Shown here in pieces: positions 43,101 through 51,065 of a stretch of DNA of 64,000 nt. A program made the position numbers and the translations under genes. The stretch comes from Flavobacterium turcicum (lineage in GTDB: Bacteria > Bacteroidota > Bacteroidia > Flavobacteriales > Flavobacteriaceae). The notes below the pieces were generated by a model. That model did not search any database. It worked only from the letters and a program-made list of their open reading frames with translations, and was not told where the DNA came from. The stretch spans positions 62,001-126,000 of the forward strand of contig NZ_JAAOBY010000005.1 of NCBI RefSeq assembly GCF_011365745.1, given 5' to 3'. Numbering within the stretch: position 1 is the stretch's first letter; each line of letters begins with the position of its first letter.

Positions 43101-44429
43101 AATAGTTTGACTTGTAGTAAGTCCTCCTATGTTGGCCTCCGCGTCAGCTTGTGATGAGTGATAAGAGATGATGGTTGATGCAGGCAAGTCATCGCTGGCT
43201 CCGGATGCGCTGTTTTCTTGATTCATTCCTGCTAGGATTATGTTACTCATTTGTGTCAAGTCAAAAGTATAATTACTTGCACCGGTATCGCAGCTGTATA
43301 GATTTGGCAAAACAGGTAAAATTCCAACTTGCGGATAAATTTCTACCAGAATATCATCGGTCACAGCCACACAACCAGGCTCTTGGTAGGTGACAGTATA
43401 ACGATGTATTCCCGGTCCGATAAGCGGATTTAAATCATTGAGGTCAAGTGTCTCTGCCGTTTGCGCAGGTGAAATTGCTACACCTTCTTTGCTCCACGAA
43501 AATGTGGTACCTGCTGCCAAACCTGCTGCAGACAAAATAGGCAAAGTACTTCCTGGACAAAATGCTCTATTATTGGCAATAGTATAATCTAATCCTAAAA
43601 CATCTTGACCAATATTAAAACTATTGGCTTGTAAAAAGATAGCTGAGTCGTAACCCGTGTTGGCCCCGCCATCTGCAATGACAATTTTAATACGGTAAAC
43701 GTGATTAATATCCAGTGCTGTTGCAGATGCAAGCATAGGGATGGTTTGGCCGTTAAAGTTTATTGCTGGTCCAAAGCCACTACCGTTAAATGCACCAAAA
43801 TAGTTAGCATTTGCTGAAGGACAATTGGGGTTATATGTCATGTCTCTGATAGTTTCGACAGATACAGGAATAGTGGTATTAGGAATTACTGCCAAGTTTT
43901 GCGCAGCGCCACTAGCAGTAAGATCCTCGAGCAAAAACGCAAATGCATCCGAAAAGTTGCATTGTGAAGTTCCGTATTCTTCGGAGGCAAATAAAAATGA
44001 AAAATTGAAATTACTTGTTTTTGGTTGAAAATCGAATTGAATAAAACTCGCATTGATTGAGTTTATGGAAACTCCTGATTGGGAAAGAAGAATTGATTCA
44101 AGACTAGTATCACCAGCCCATGCGGTAGTGCCATCGCTCAAAATGGTGTTATTGGGTCCAGGAATTCTGTTGACATCTCCCGTTGATAAAACTACACCAC
44201 TCGCAAATGGGAAATTGGGATTGCTGTTCTCGAAATAACCAATACCATTGCTCGATCCAAATGAAGTTCCGGTACGGAATTGGATATTAGTTCCGGTAAC
44301 ACAAGGAGAGTTGATTAGCACTTGGTTAACTAATTGTTCTGTACTGTAGGTAGTTGTATTAATACTAACGGATTGACAATAAAGCTGGTAGGTTGACAAG
44401 AGCGAAATGAAAATAAGTAATTTTTTCAT
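40143..44429 (-). CDS. large secreted adhesin-like protein, T9SS gliding-motility C-terminal domain
   Basis: A 1428-aa cell-surface protein. The signal peptide ends near TYQLYCQ. Residues about 25-260 form a 'choice-of-anchor L' domain (FASGVVLSTGDVNRIPGPN, FDFQPKTSNFNFSFLFASEEYGT). Next are Ig/PKD-like beta domains, then seven or eight serial repeats of about 85-95 residues with the pattern 'C..y.LP....G.YyT...G.G..l..G..I..t...yvy'. The last 90 residues (FFTPNNDGYNDTW, LYIFDRYGKLL, NGWDGTYNGNPMPADDYWF) are the T9SS type B sorting domain. So it is secreted by the gliding-motility-linked secretion system and remains on or leaves the surface. Single gene. Confidence 0.93.
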   Translation of the reverse strand: MKKLLIFISLLSTYQLYCQSVSINTTTYSTEQLVNQVLINSPCVTGTNIQFRTGTSFGSSNGIGYFENSNPNFPFASGVVLSTGDVNRIPGPNNTILSDGTTAWAGDTSLESILLSQSGVSINSINASFIQFDFQPKTSNFNFSFLFASEEYGTSQCNFSDAFAFLLEDLTASGAAQNLAVIPNTTIPVSVETIRDMTYNPNCPSANANYFGAFNGSGFGPAINFNGQTIPMLASATALDINHVYRIKIVIADGGANTGYDSAIFLQANSFNIGQDVLGLDYTIANNRAFCPGSTLPILSAAGLAAGTTFSWSKEGVAISPAQTAETLDLNDLNPLIGPGIHRYTVTYQEPGCVAVTDDILVEIYPQVGILPVLPNLYSCDTGASNYTFDLTQMSNIILAGMNQENSASGASDDLPASTIISYHSSQADAEANIGGLTTSQTITSSQNGITFYARVQNPTTLCFEVRSFQLQVVDSPQITAQPVSLNLCARNSFESPLSAIFDLSAAISDIIGTQDTTYNRISFHSSSTGANNNTDIIVLETGNQLLSTTATIWVRLQNISENNCFVTTSFQLVVDPLPSIDILPDVIVCTAYALPNLSSPGAQYWTGPNGTGTQLFPGNTITTTTRNLYVYNQSALCTNQDPFNVTIADLDDITPPSGTYCTQYQLPELPYASYYTLSGGPTTAGNVNLPGGTIINNGGNNTIYVWFEDTISTPNCTVERQFTITIIPFTPLPTYANQFACSSYIMPIDTNGATYYTGSNKTGFIVLPGTIITSTTRIYAYKESLTLPVNCVSEESFEIFIGLPSISPPTDVDSCSSYLLPALTVGEYRTAAAGNGSVIPAGTLINTTTTLWFYVPGQNCTDNLNFTITINIEPLPNFPDTAPQCDVYFLPAVPHAGNYYTGSLGTGQLLAVGSPIITSQRIYFYDRAPSGTCFVEEDFFVTINSSPPVDAKPTEVIRCGQPYILDDLTNGEYYAFSGGPSSTNPVLPAGTVIDSSRTIYVYASAISPNTCVSEYSIDILVTFVNEIDDQFACNSYNLPPIGGMGSYYTAPNGPNGTGVLLTPPYNPVTTTSTFYVFVENNNRVNCTDEDAFTVTIYNTPAIAPISPVTRCESYALPAYPAQVTRYFRNSGGPSTTNTEFFPRDVITSSTTIYAYGESGTTATVLCPAEQPFAITITDSPRPTLTVPSICIDTANGTTTNAVIESGFSAPQYDFEWRDETGTLVGTSSSFSTNRPGNYTLNVINLAIFGCSSGPVPFEVVASALPTAITYTTSSWFTDNQTLTIIPSILVGSESVFSYSLDGGPYQDSPVFTNVPSGRHEITILENNCGLVTAPIFIRLISSPKFFTPNNDGYNDTWNISGIPREGILNLYIFDRYGKLLKTLDPNGNGWDGTYNGNPMPADDYWFTISYIEDNVQKEYKSHFSLKR

Positions 44430-44590
44430 ATCTAAGTTTGTTGTGTTTGTTACTCAAAAATAATCAAATTAGCTGAATTAACCTCTTTTCAATTGGTTTT
44501 GTTCGTAGGCTGGTTTCTGTAAACTATTTTTCAGACTTACAATTCCTATAAATATATCATCAAGCAATTTCGAGTTTCCGGCATTATACC

Positions 44591-44598
44591 TATCTTTG
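44591..44598 (+). promoter_or_regulatory. -7 box of argS
   Basis: TATCTTTG, 23 bases before the ATG at 44621. No TTG at standard spacing. Confidence 0.6.
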
Positions 44599-44620
44599 CA
44601 CACTTAAATAAACACTTAAA

Positions 44621-46414
44621 ATGTCATTACAACAAATTCTTACGCCGTCTATACAAAAAGCTGTCCAAGCTTTATTTGAAGTTACAATCGATAAAGTTGA
44701 ATTTCAAAGTACTCGGAAAGAATTTGAAGGCGATATTACAATGGTTATTTTTCCTTTACTAAAAGTTTTAAAAGGTGCTCCAGGCGCTTCTAATCCCGTA
44801 GAATTAGGAACAAAAATAGGTGATTATCTTGTAGAAAATCTGCCAGAAGTAAGCGGTTTTAATGTAGTGTCAGGCTTCTTGAATATTGTGATTTCGGATA
44901 ATTACTATCTTGATTTTTTCAGCAGTATCAAAGACAATCCATCTTATGGTTTTGTCTCTCCAACTGCTGATGCGACTGCAGTAATGGTTGAATATTCGTC
45001 GCCAAACACTAACAAACCTTTACATTTAGGGCACGTTCGTAATAATTTGTTAGGATATTCTGTAGCCGAAATCATTAAAGCATCTGGTAAAAAAGTTTAC
45101 AAAACCCAAATCATCAACGACAGAGGAATTCATATCTGTAAATCGATGATTGCTTGGCAAAAATTTGGTAATGATCAAACTCCTGAATCAACTGGTTTAA
45201 AAGGAGATAAATTAGTTGGAAACTATTACGTTGCTTTTGATAAAGCGTACAAAGAAGAAATAGCGCAACTAATGAACGCGGGTAAAACCGAAGAAGAAGC
45301 CAAAAAACAAGCGCCAATTATGCTCGAAGCTCAAGAAATGCTTCAAAAATGGGAAGCTGGTGATGCTGAGGTGAAGGCACTTTGGGCTAAAATGAATCAA
45401 TGGGTTTATGATGGTTTTGCCATTACATACAAAAATCTAGGAGTTGATTTTGATCGTTACTATTATGAAAGTGATACCTATTTATTAGGGAAAGATGTAG
45501 TTCAAATTGGACTTGAAAAAGGAATTTTCGAAAAAGATCCTGATGGTTCTGTGTGGATTGACTTAACAGATGAAGGTCTCGATCGTAAAATTGTGTTGCG
45601 TTCAGATGGTACTGCTGTGTATATGACTCAGGATATTGGTACTGCAATTCAACGTGTGAAAGACATGCAAGATGTAGGCGGAATGGTTTACACTGTAGGG
45701 AATGAGCAAGATTACCATTTTAAGGTGTTGTTTTTGATTTTGAAAAAATTAGGCTTTGAATGGGCTAAAAATTTATATCATTTGTCATATGGAATGGTAG
45801 ATTTACCATCAGGAAAGATGAAATCTCGTGAGGGAACTGTTGTCGATGCCGATGATTTGATGCAAGAAATGACAAACACCGCGCAAAAAATTGCTGAAGA
45901 TTTAGGGAAATTAGAAGCCTATTCTGACGAGGAAAAAGCGAAATTGTATAGCACCATTGGTTTAGGTGCTTTGAAATACTATATTTTAAAAGTTGATCCA
46001 AAGAAACGAATTCTTTTTAATCCAGAAGAGTCTGTTGATTTTGCTGGAAACACAGGACCGTTTATTCAATATACTTATGCTCGTATTCAATCGATTATTC
46101 GTAAAGCGACCTTTGATTATTCAAATAAAGTTTCATTAGATTCATTGCATGAAAAAGAAAAAGAATTGGTAAAACAATTGGAGTTGTTTCCTGAAGTGAT
46201 ACAAAATGCGGCTCAGCATCACAGTCCGGCATTGTTAGCCAATTATACTTATGACTTAGTTCGCGAGTACAATTCGTTCTACCAAGCAGTGCCTATTTTA
46301 GGTGAAGAAGATTTAGAAAAGAAAAAATTTAGAGTACAACTGTCTAAAAAAGTGGCCGATACTATTGCGGCATCTTTTAAATTACTGGGGATTAATGTTC
46401 CTGAGAGAATGTAA
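44621..46414 (+). CDS. argS: arginyl-tRNA synthetase
   Basis: Class I aminoacyl-tRNA synthetase charging tRNA-Arg (597 aa, typical length). The HIGH-type motif is KPLHLGHVRNN and the KMSKS equivalent is the modified SGKMKSREGTVV. The N-terminal tRNA-binding domain and the C-terminal DALR anticodon-binding domain ('VRQVELFPEVIQNAA', 'YDLVREYNSFYQAVPIL', end 'LLGINVPERM') are complete. Promoter upstream and terminator downstream make it a separate unit. Confidence 0.97.
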   Translation: MSLQQILTPSIQKAVQALFEVTIDKVEFQSTRKEFEGDITMVIFPLLKVLKGAPGASNPVELGTKIGDYLVENLPEVSGFNVVSGFLNIVISDNYYLDFFSSIKDNPSYGFVSPTADATAVMVEYSSPNTNKPLHLGHVRNNLLGYSVAEIIKASGKKVYKTQIINDRGIHICKSMIAWQKFGNDQTPESTGLKGDKLVGNYYVAFDKAYKEEIAQLMNAGKTEEEAKKQAPIMLEAQEMLQKWEAGDAEVKALWAKMNQWVYDGFAITYKNLGVDFDRYYYESDTYLLGKDVVQIGLEKGIFEKDPDGSVWIDLTDEGLDRKIVLRSDGTAVYMTQDIGTAIQRVKDMQDVGGMVYTVGNEQDYHFKVLFLILKKLGFEWAKNLYHLSYGMVDLPSGKMKSREGTVVDADDLMQEMTNTAQKIAEDLGKLEAYSDEEKAKLYSTIGLGALKYYILKVDPKKRILFNPEESVDFAGNTGPFIQYTYARIQSIIRKATFDYSNKVSLDSLHEKEKELVKQLELFPEVIQNAAQHHSPALLANYTYDLVREYNSFYQAVPILGEEDLEKKKFRVQLSKKVADTIAASFKLLGINVPERM

Positions 46415-46425
46415 AATAAAGATCC

Positions 46426-46457
46426 AAAACGACTGCTTTCTGCGGTCGTTTTTTTGT
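46426..46457 (+). terminator. terminator of argS
   Basis: AAAACGACTGC and GCGGTCGTTTT with a run of seven T. Confidence 0.8.
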
Positions 46458-46501
46458 TTTCAAAAAGCGTAAAAAGCCTTACTAATAATGTAAAGTTCTA
46501 A

Positions 46502-46531
46502 TTGCCTAATTTCCTAATTAGTTTATCTTTG
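46502..46531 (+). promoter_or_regulatory. promoter of ffh
   Basis: TTG (46502-46504), 19-bp spacer, TATCTTTG (46524-46531); transcript begins about 20 bases before the ATG. Confidence 0.75.
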
Positions 46532-46553
46532 CATTTCAAAATAAATCAATACT

Positions 46554-47912
46554 ATGTTCGATAATTTAAGCGATAAACTAGATAAAGCCTTTCACATACT
46601 TAAAGGTCACGGAAAAATTACCGAAGTAAACGTAGCCGACACTTTGAAAGAAGTGCGCCGTGCGTTACTTGATGCCGATGTCAATTTTAAAATTGCAAAG
46701 GATTTTACCACCAAAGTAAAAGAAAAAGCTATTGGTCAAGATGTATTAACTACGTTGCAACCAGGTCAATTATTGGTGAAATTGGTTAAAGATGAATTAA
46801 CCGAATTAATGGGTGGCGATGTAGCCGGAATTAATTTGTCAGGTAATCCATCTGTTATTTTGATGTCAGGTTTGCAAGGATCTGGAAAAACTACTTTTTC
46901 TGGAAAATTAGCCAATTACCTTTTAACTAAAAAGAATAAAAAACCACTTTTGGTTGCCTGTGATATTTACCGTCCTGCGGCGATTCAGCAATTGTATGTT
47001 GTTGGGGATTCTATCGGTGTTGAGGTATATTCAGAACCAGAAAATAAAAACCCCGTTGAAATTGCTCAAAACGCAATAAAACATGCGAAAGCAAATGGGT
47101 TTAATGTTGTCATTGTCGATACCGCTGGTCGTTTGGCTGTGGATGAAGAGATGATGAACGAAATTGAGCGCGTACACAAAGCCATTCAACCACAAGAAAC
47201 TTTGTTCGTTGTTGATGCTATGACGGGTCAAGATGCCGTAAATACTGCCAAAGCCTTCAACGACAGATTGAATTTTGATGGTGTTATTTTAACAAAATTA
47301 GATGGTGATACTCGTGGTGGAGCAGCGCTTTCTATCAAGACAATTGTAAACAAGCCAATCAAATTTGTAGGTACAGGTGAAAAAATGGAAGCAATTGATG
47401 TTTTCTATCCTGTGCGTATGGCCGAGAGAATTTTGGGTATGGGTGACGTAGTTTCCCTTGTTGAGCGTGCACAAGAGCAGTTTGACGAAGAGGAAGCGCG
47501 CAAAATTCAAAAGAAAATTGCCAAAAATGAATTTGGTTTTGATGATTTCTTATCTCAAATTCAGCAAGTAAAGAAAATGGGTAATATGAAGGATTTGGTA
47601 GGAATGATACCAGGTGCTTCAAAAGCCATGAAAGATGTGCAAATAGAGGACGATGCCTTCAAACATATTGAGGCCATCATCCACTCGATGACTCCATTAG
47701 AAAGAAGTAAGCCCGCTGTAATTGACGTGAAAAGAAAAGCGCGAATTGCAAAAGGATCTGGAACTAAAATCGAGCAAGTCAATCAGTTGATGAAGCAGTT
47801 CGACCAAATGAGCAAAATGATGAAAATGATGCAAGGTCCGGGCGGAAAAAACCTAATGAAAATGATGGGCGGTATGAAAGGCGGAATGCCAGGAATGCCG
47901 GGAATGAAATAA
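46554..47912 (+). CDS. ffh: signal recognition particle protein Ffh
   Basis: SRP54-type GTPase (452 aa) that with 4.5S RNA targets membrane proteins to the translocon. The N domain is followed by the G domain, with GLQGSGKTTFSGKLA, DTAGRL, TKLDGDTRGGAALS and 'GTGEKMEAIDVFYPVRMAERILGMGD'. The M domain has its Met-rich end (MSKMMKMMQGPGGKNLMKMM), ending in Met/Gly repeats. All motifs are intact. The folD gene follows after a terminator. Confidence 0.98.
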   Translation: MFDNLSDKLDKAFHILKGHGKITEVNVADTLKEVRRALLDADVNFKIAKDFTTKVKEKAIGQDVLTTLQPGQLLVKLVKDELTELMGGDVAGINLSGNPSVILMSGLQGSGKTTFSGKLANYLLTKKNKKPLLVACDIYRPAAIQQLYVVGDSIGVEVYSEPENKNPVEIAQNAIKHAKANGFNVVIVDTAGRLAVDEEMMNEIERVHKAIQPQETLFVVDAMTGQDAVNTAKAFNDRLNFDGVILTKLDGDTRGGAALSIKTIVNKPIKFVGTGEKMEAIDVFYPVRMAERILGMGDVVSLVERAQEQFDEEEARKIQKKIAKNEFGFDDFLSQIQQVKKMGNMKDLVGMIPGASKAMKDVQIEDDAFKHIEAIIHSMTPLERSKPAVIDVKRKARIAKGSGTKIEQVNQLMKQFDQMSKMMKMMQGPGGKNLMKMMGGMKGGMPGMPGMK

Positions 47913-47920
47913 AATTTAGA

Positions 47921-47957
47921 AAGTCTTAAAGTCGTCATGATTTTAAGACTTTTGTCT
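47921..47957 (+). terminator. terminator of ffh
   Basis: AAGTCTTAAA, ten bases, TTTTAAGACTT, then T-rich. Confidence 0.75.
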
Positions 47958-47980
47958 TTACTATATTAAACAACACAACA

Positions 47981-48862
47981 ATGCAACTACTAGACGGAAA
48001 AAAAACAGCAGAAGACATCAAAAGCGAAATTGCTGTTGAAGTACAAAAAATGAAAGCCAATGGTGAGAAAGTTCCTCACTTGGCAGCACTTATTGTAGGG
48101 AATGATGGCGCAAGCTTAACTTACGTAGGAAGTAAAGTAAAAGCCTGTGAAAGAGTAGGATTTGAGTCTACTTTGGTAAAAATGCCAAACACCACTACAG
48201 AAATTGAATTGCTTAAAAAGATCAAAGAATTAAACGAAGACGAGCAAATTGACGGGTTCATTGTGCAATTGCCTTTACCAAAACAAATTGACGAGCAAAA
48301 AGTCTTAATGGCAGTTGACCCAAGTAAAGATGTTGATGGTTTTCATCCGGAGAACTTCGGGAAAATGGCGCTTGACATGACCACTTTTATTCCTGCAACA
48401 CCATTTGGTATTCTAGAATTGCTAGATCGCTACGGAGTTGAAACAAAAGGAAAGCATACTGTTGTTATTGGGCGTAGCCATATTGTAGGGAGGCCAATGA
48501 GTATTTTGATGGGGCGCAAAGGTTTTCCCGGTAACTCAACAGTTACACTTACACATAGTTACACCAAAAATATAGAAGAAATTACTATTCAGGCCGATAT
48601 TATTATCACAGCTTTGGGTGTTCCTAATTATTTAAAAGCGGATATGGTAAAACCTGGCGCTGTAGTTATTGACGTAGGGATTACGCGCGTTCCTGACGAT
48701 AACCACGAAAAAGGTTATGTTATTACTGGTGATGTCGATTTTGATCAAGTAAGCAAAAAAGCATCATTCATCACCCCAGTTCCAGGTGGAGTAGGACCTA
48801 TGACTATTGCCATGTTGCTAAAAAACACACTCTTGGCAAGGGAAATGAAGAGAAATAAATAA
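47981..48862 (+). CDS. folD: bifunctional methylenetetrahydrofolate dehydrogenase/cyclohydrolase
   Basis: Makes 10-formyl-THF from 5,10-methylene-THF in the cytosol (293 aa). Signatures are 'YVGSKVKACERVGFES' (with the Y-x-x-x-K catalytic pair), 'PLPKQIDEQKVLMAVDPSKDVDGFHP', 'VIGRSHIVGRPMSILM' and 'ITPVPGGVGPMTIAMLLKNT'. Complete and of normal length. It has its own terminator. Confidence 0.97.
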   Translation: MQLLDGKKTAEDIKSEIAVEVQKMKANGEKVPHLAALIVGNDGASLTYVGSKVKACERVGFESTLVKMPNTTTEIELLKKIKELNEDEQIDGFIVQLPLPKQIDEQKVLMAVDPSKDVDGFHPENFGKMALDMTTFIPATPFGILELLDRYGVETKGKHTVVIGRSHIVGRPMSILMGRKGFPGNSTVTLTHSYTKNIEEITIQADIIITALGVPNYLKADMVKPGAVVIDVGITRVPDDNHEKGYVITGDVDFDQVSKKASFITPVPGGVGPMTIAMLLKNTLLAREMKRNK

Positions 48863-48876
48863 AAAATTTTACATAG

Positions 48877-48909
48877 AAAGCCTCAAATTTATTTTTGAGG
48901 CTTTTTTTT
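48877..48909 (+). terminator. terminator of folD
   Basis: AAAGCCTCAAA and TTTGAGGCTTT with eight T. Confidence 0.9.
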
Positions 48910-48945
48910 GTCTTAAGAAGACCTTAAAATAAACCTAGCAAAAGC

Positions 48946-48974
48946 TTGTAATCTAAATTTAAAGAATACTTTTG
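48946..48974 (+). promoter_or_regulatory. promoter of the corA-family gene
   Basis: TTG (48946-48948), 18-bp spacer, TACTTTTG (48967-48974). The transcript would carry a leader of about 105 bases, unusual for this window. Confidence 0.7.
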
Positions 48975-48990
48975 CACCACTAAAAAATAA

Positions 48991-49029
48991 ATGGTAATGG
49001 ACGATTATTATTCGGAAATGTTAAACTAA
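48991..49029 (+). CDS. possible 12-codon leader peptide upstream of corA
   Basis: A short frame MVMDDYYSEMLN starts 17 bases after the -7 box in a good flavobacterial start context (AAATAAATG) and ends 54 bases before the transporter start. It is too short to judge as protein. The location in the long leader of a magnesium-transporter gene recalls leader peptides that sense magnesium, but this is only a position argument. Confidence 0.25.
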   Translation: MVMDDYYSEMLN

Positions 49030-49083
49030 TGTAGCACTTGAACTATTTTCAGGAGGCTATACATAAACCTATAGAATTTTGAA

Positions 49084-50010
49084 ATGAGAGCTTTTTACAA
49101 AAACAACAACGGATTAAGTGCCACTACTAATTGGACTCCAAACTGCTGGATCAATATCGAATGCCCTACCCAAGCAGAAAAAAAATACTTACTTGAAGAA
49201 TTACAAATTCCCGAAGCATTTTATAACGACATTGAAGATATTGACGAGAGACCAAGGATAGAAATTGAAAATGGTTGGACGCTGATTATCATGCGAATTC
49301 CTGTGAAAAGCAACGATGTAAAGTTGCCTTTTCATACGATTCCTGTTGGTGTTGTTTTCAAAAGTGAAGTTTGTATCACCATTAGTTTTCATAAAACAGA
49401 AATGCTTTCTGATTTTGTGATTTACACCCAACGTAAAAAAATCGATATTAAGGACAACTTTGATTTGGTGCTCAAGCTATTGTTATCCTCTAGTGTTTGG
49501 TTTTTGAAATACTTGAAACAAGTCAATCAAAAGATAAAATTAGCCGAGGATAATCTAGAAAAATCAATCAAAAACGAAGAATTACAAGCTTTACTCCAAA
49601 TAGAAAAATGTTTGGTTTTCTTTATGACTTCCTTGAAAGGCAATGATATTTTGCTGCATCGCATCAAAAATATCAAATCTCAAAAAGAGCATTTTGATTT
49701 AGAATTATTAGAAGATGTGGAAATAGAATTGCGCCAAGCCCAAGAAACCACCAATATTTATAGTGACATCTTAACCGGTACAATGGATGCATACGCCTCT
49801 GTGATATCAAATAATATGAATACGATTATGAAGCAAATGACTTCAATTTCGATTATTTTGATGATTCCCACCTTGATTGCCAGTTTATACGGCATGAATG
49901 TTCCCAACGATTTAGAGAACAACCGCTATGGCATCTGGATTGTAATTGCCGTATCTATTATGCTTTCGTGCTTTGGAGTATTTTTGTTCAAAAAGAAAAG
50001 ATGGTTTTAA
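49084..50010 (+). CDS. CorA-family magnesium/divalent-cation transporter
   Basis: A 308-aa protein of the CorA/2-TM-GxN family. The long cytosolic N-terminal part is followed by two transmembrane helices (about 250-270 and 285-302) with the diagnostic GMN motif (G270-M271-N272) in LYGMNVP and a basic end KKKRWF. It forms pentameric channels for magnesium or cobalt in the cytoplasmic membrane. Some relatives export metal, so the direction is uncertain. The leader is long and contains a tiny frame. Confidence 0.88.
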   Translation: MRAFYKNNNGLSATTNWTPNCWINIECPTQAEKKYLLEELQIPEAFYNDIEDIDERPRIEIENGWTLIIMRIPVKSNDVKLPFHTIPVGVVFKSEVCITISFHKTEMLSDFVIYTQRKKIDIKDNFDLVLKLLLSSSVWFLKYLKQVNQKIKLAEDNLEKSIKNEELQALLQIEKCLVFFMTSLKGNDILLHRIKNIKSQKEHFDLELLEDVEIELRQAQETTNIYSDILTGTMDAYASVISNNMNTIMKQMTSISIILMIPTLIASLYGMNVPNDLENNRYGIWIVIAVSIMLSCFGVFLFKKKRWF

Positions 50011-50052
50011 AAAGCATTATTTAAAAAAGATTATTTTTTCTTCTTTCTTTTC

Positions 50053-50082
50053 TTGGATTATACATTAAAAACAATAACTTTG
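50053..50082 (+). promoter_or_regulatory. promoter of the 50103 membrane-protein/regulator unit
   Basis: TTG (50053-50055), 19-bp spacer, TAACTTTG (50075-50082). The -7 box shares its last six bases with the left arm of the palindrome at 50077-50093. Confidence 0.75.
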
Positions 50083-50093
50083 TAGTTCAAAGT
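50077..50093 (+). promoter_or_regulatory. palindromic operator ACTTTG-N5-CAAAGT, copy 1
   Basis: ACTTTG, TAGTT, CAAAGT: perfect 6-bp arms around five bases. It overlaps the -7 box and ends ten bases before the ATG. The same arms, with a different centre, occur before the 51066 gene. A dimeric winged-helix protein encoded between the two (50720) is the likely binder. Confidence 0.7.
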
Positions 50094-50102
50094 ACTTTTA
50101 TT

Positions 50103-50717
50103 ATGAGTCACAATATGCAAGAAGATTTAGTTCACATTCGTTCCATGATGGAACGTTCTTCAAGGTTTATTTCCTTAAGCGGATTGTCAGGTGTTTTCGC
50201 AGGAGTATTTGCGCTACTTGGTGCGGGTTATGCAGCTTTTTTATTTGAGTCAAATGAGATGTCTTATTTTGATGGACTGGAAAAGGTGTACACTGATGAT
50301 TTGATTTACAGACTTATCGTATTGGCGATTTTAGTTTTAGTACTAGCCCTTTTTTCAGGATTTCTATTCACTTATAAAAAGAGCAAGAAAAACAATTTAC
50401 CAATTTGGACTTCTACCACCAAAATGATGCTTTTGCAATTGGCAATTCCTTTAGTAGTTGGTGGCGTGTTTTGTTTGGCATTAGTTTATCATGGTCTTTT
50501 TGTCTTTTTAGCGCCTGCTACTTTACTTTTTTACGGACTAGCATTGGTCAATGCGGGTAAGTATACGTACTCAGATATTCAGTATTTAGGTTACTTTCAA
50601 TTATTTCTTGGTAGTCTTTCTTTATTTTTTCTAGGATATGGATTGATTTTTTGGACCCTTGGTTTTGGAGTTTTACATATAGTTTACGGAACTATTATGT
50701 TTAAAAAGTACGACTAA
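50103..50717 (+). CDS. hypothetical membrane protein preceding a winged-helix regulator
   Basis: A 204-aa inner-membrane protein with a hydrophilic first 25 residues (MSHNMQEDLVHIRSMMERSSRFISLSG) and about five to six helices (about 25-45, 75-98, 118-135, 137-155, 168-188, 188-200). 'SRFISLSGLSGVFAGVFALLGA' resembles a family of Bacteroidota membrane proteins without known role. Two bases separate it from the winged-helix gene, so they are one transcript. Regulated, on the evidence of the palindrome on its promoter, by that protein. Confidence 0.75.
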   Translation: MSHNMQEDLVHIRSMMERSSRFISLSGLSGVFAGVFALLGAGYAAFLFESNEMSYFDGLEKVYTDDLIYRLIVLAILVLVLALFSGFLFTYKKSKKNNLPIWTSTTKMMLLQLAIPLVVGGVFCLALVYHGLFVFLAPATLLFYGLALVNAGKYTYSDIQYLGYFQLFLGSLSLFFLGYGLIFWTLGFGVLHIVYGTIMFKKYD

Positions 50718-50719
50718 TC

Positions 50720-51013
50720 ATGGGTATAATCGACCAGTTAAATAAAAATTTCGAAAGCAGGATCCGTTTAGGGTTAATGTCCGTATTGATGGTAAACGAT
50801 TGGATCGATTTTACAGAGATGAAAGCGCTCTTAAATACAACAGATGGAAATTTGGCCAGCCATTCGGCTACATTAGAAAAGGTGGGTTATATCGAAATCA
50901 AGAAAGAATTTGTAGGTAAAAAACCAAAAACCTCGTATCGAGTGACCAACATTGGGCGTGCTGCATTTACGGCGCACCTGAGTAGTTTAGAAAAATTATG
51001 GAAACCTAAATAA
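50720..51013 (+). CDS. winged-helix transcriptional regulator
   Basis: A 97-aa cytosolic DNA-binding protein: 'FESRIRLGLMSVLMVNDWIDFTEMKALLNTTDGNLASHSATLEKVGYIEIKKEF.GKKPKTSYRVTNIGRAAFTAHLSSLEKL'. This is the classic stand-alone winged-helix (ArsR/MarR-related, 'transcriptional regulator') with recognition helix 'DGNLASHSATLEKVGYI' and wing 'KTSYRVT'. It probably acts as a dimer and has no sensor domain. It lies between two membrane-protein genes that both carry ACTTTG-N5-CAAAGT on their promoters, and so is likely to be autoregulatory. Confidence 0.88.
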   Translation: MGIIDQLNKNFESRIRLGLMSVLMVNDWIDFTEMKALLNTTDGNLASHSATLEKVGYIEIKKEFVGKKPKTSYRVTNIGRAAFTAHLSSLEKLWKPK

Positions 51014-51029
51014 ACTTTTTTTTAACCAC

Positions 51030-51037
51030 TCACTTTG
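51030..51037 (+). promoter_or_regulatory. -7 box of the 51066 gene
   Basis: TCACTTTG has one mismatch to TAnnTTTG and overlaps the second palindrome. Weaker than the box of the first unit. Confidence 0.5.
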
Positions 51038-51048
51038 AAATACAAAGT
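51032..51048 (+). promoter_or_regulatory. palindromic operator ACTTTG-N5-CAAAGT, copy 2
   Basis: ACTTTG, AAATA, CAAAGT, followed by GCTTT as the first copy is followed by ACTTT. It lies 17 bases before the ATG at 51066 and 18 bases after the end of the regulator gene. Confidence 0.7.
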
Positions 51049-51065
51049 GCTTTATATTTATTATT

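Noticed and set aside
47031..47782. Several minus-strand frames opposite ffh
   Set aside because: Shadows of a conserved GTPase gene; none has recognisable features.
49051..49057. AGGAGGC as a Shine-Dalgarno for corA
   Set aside because: It is 26 bases from the ATG, too far, and genes of this genus rarely use such sites.
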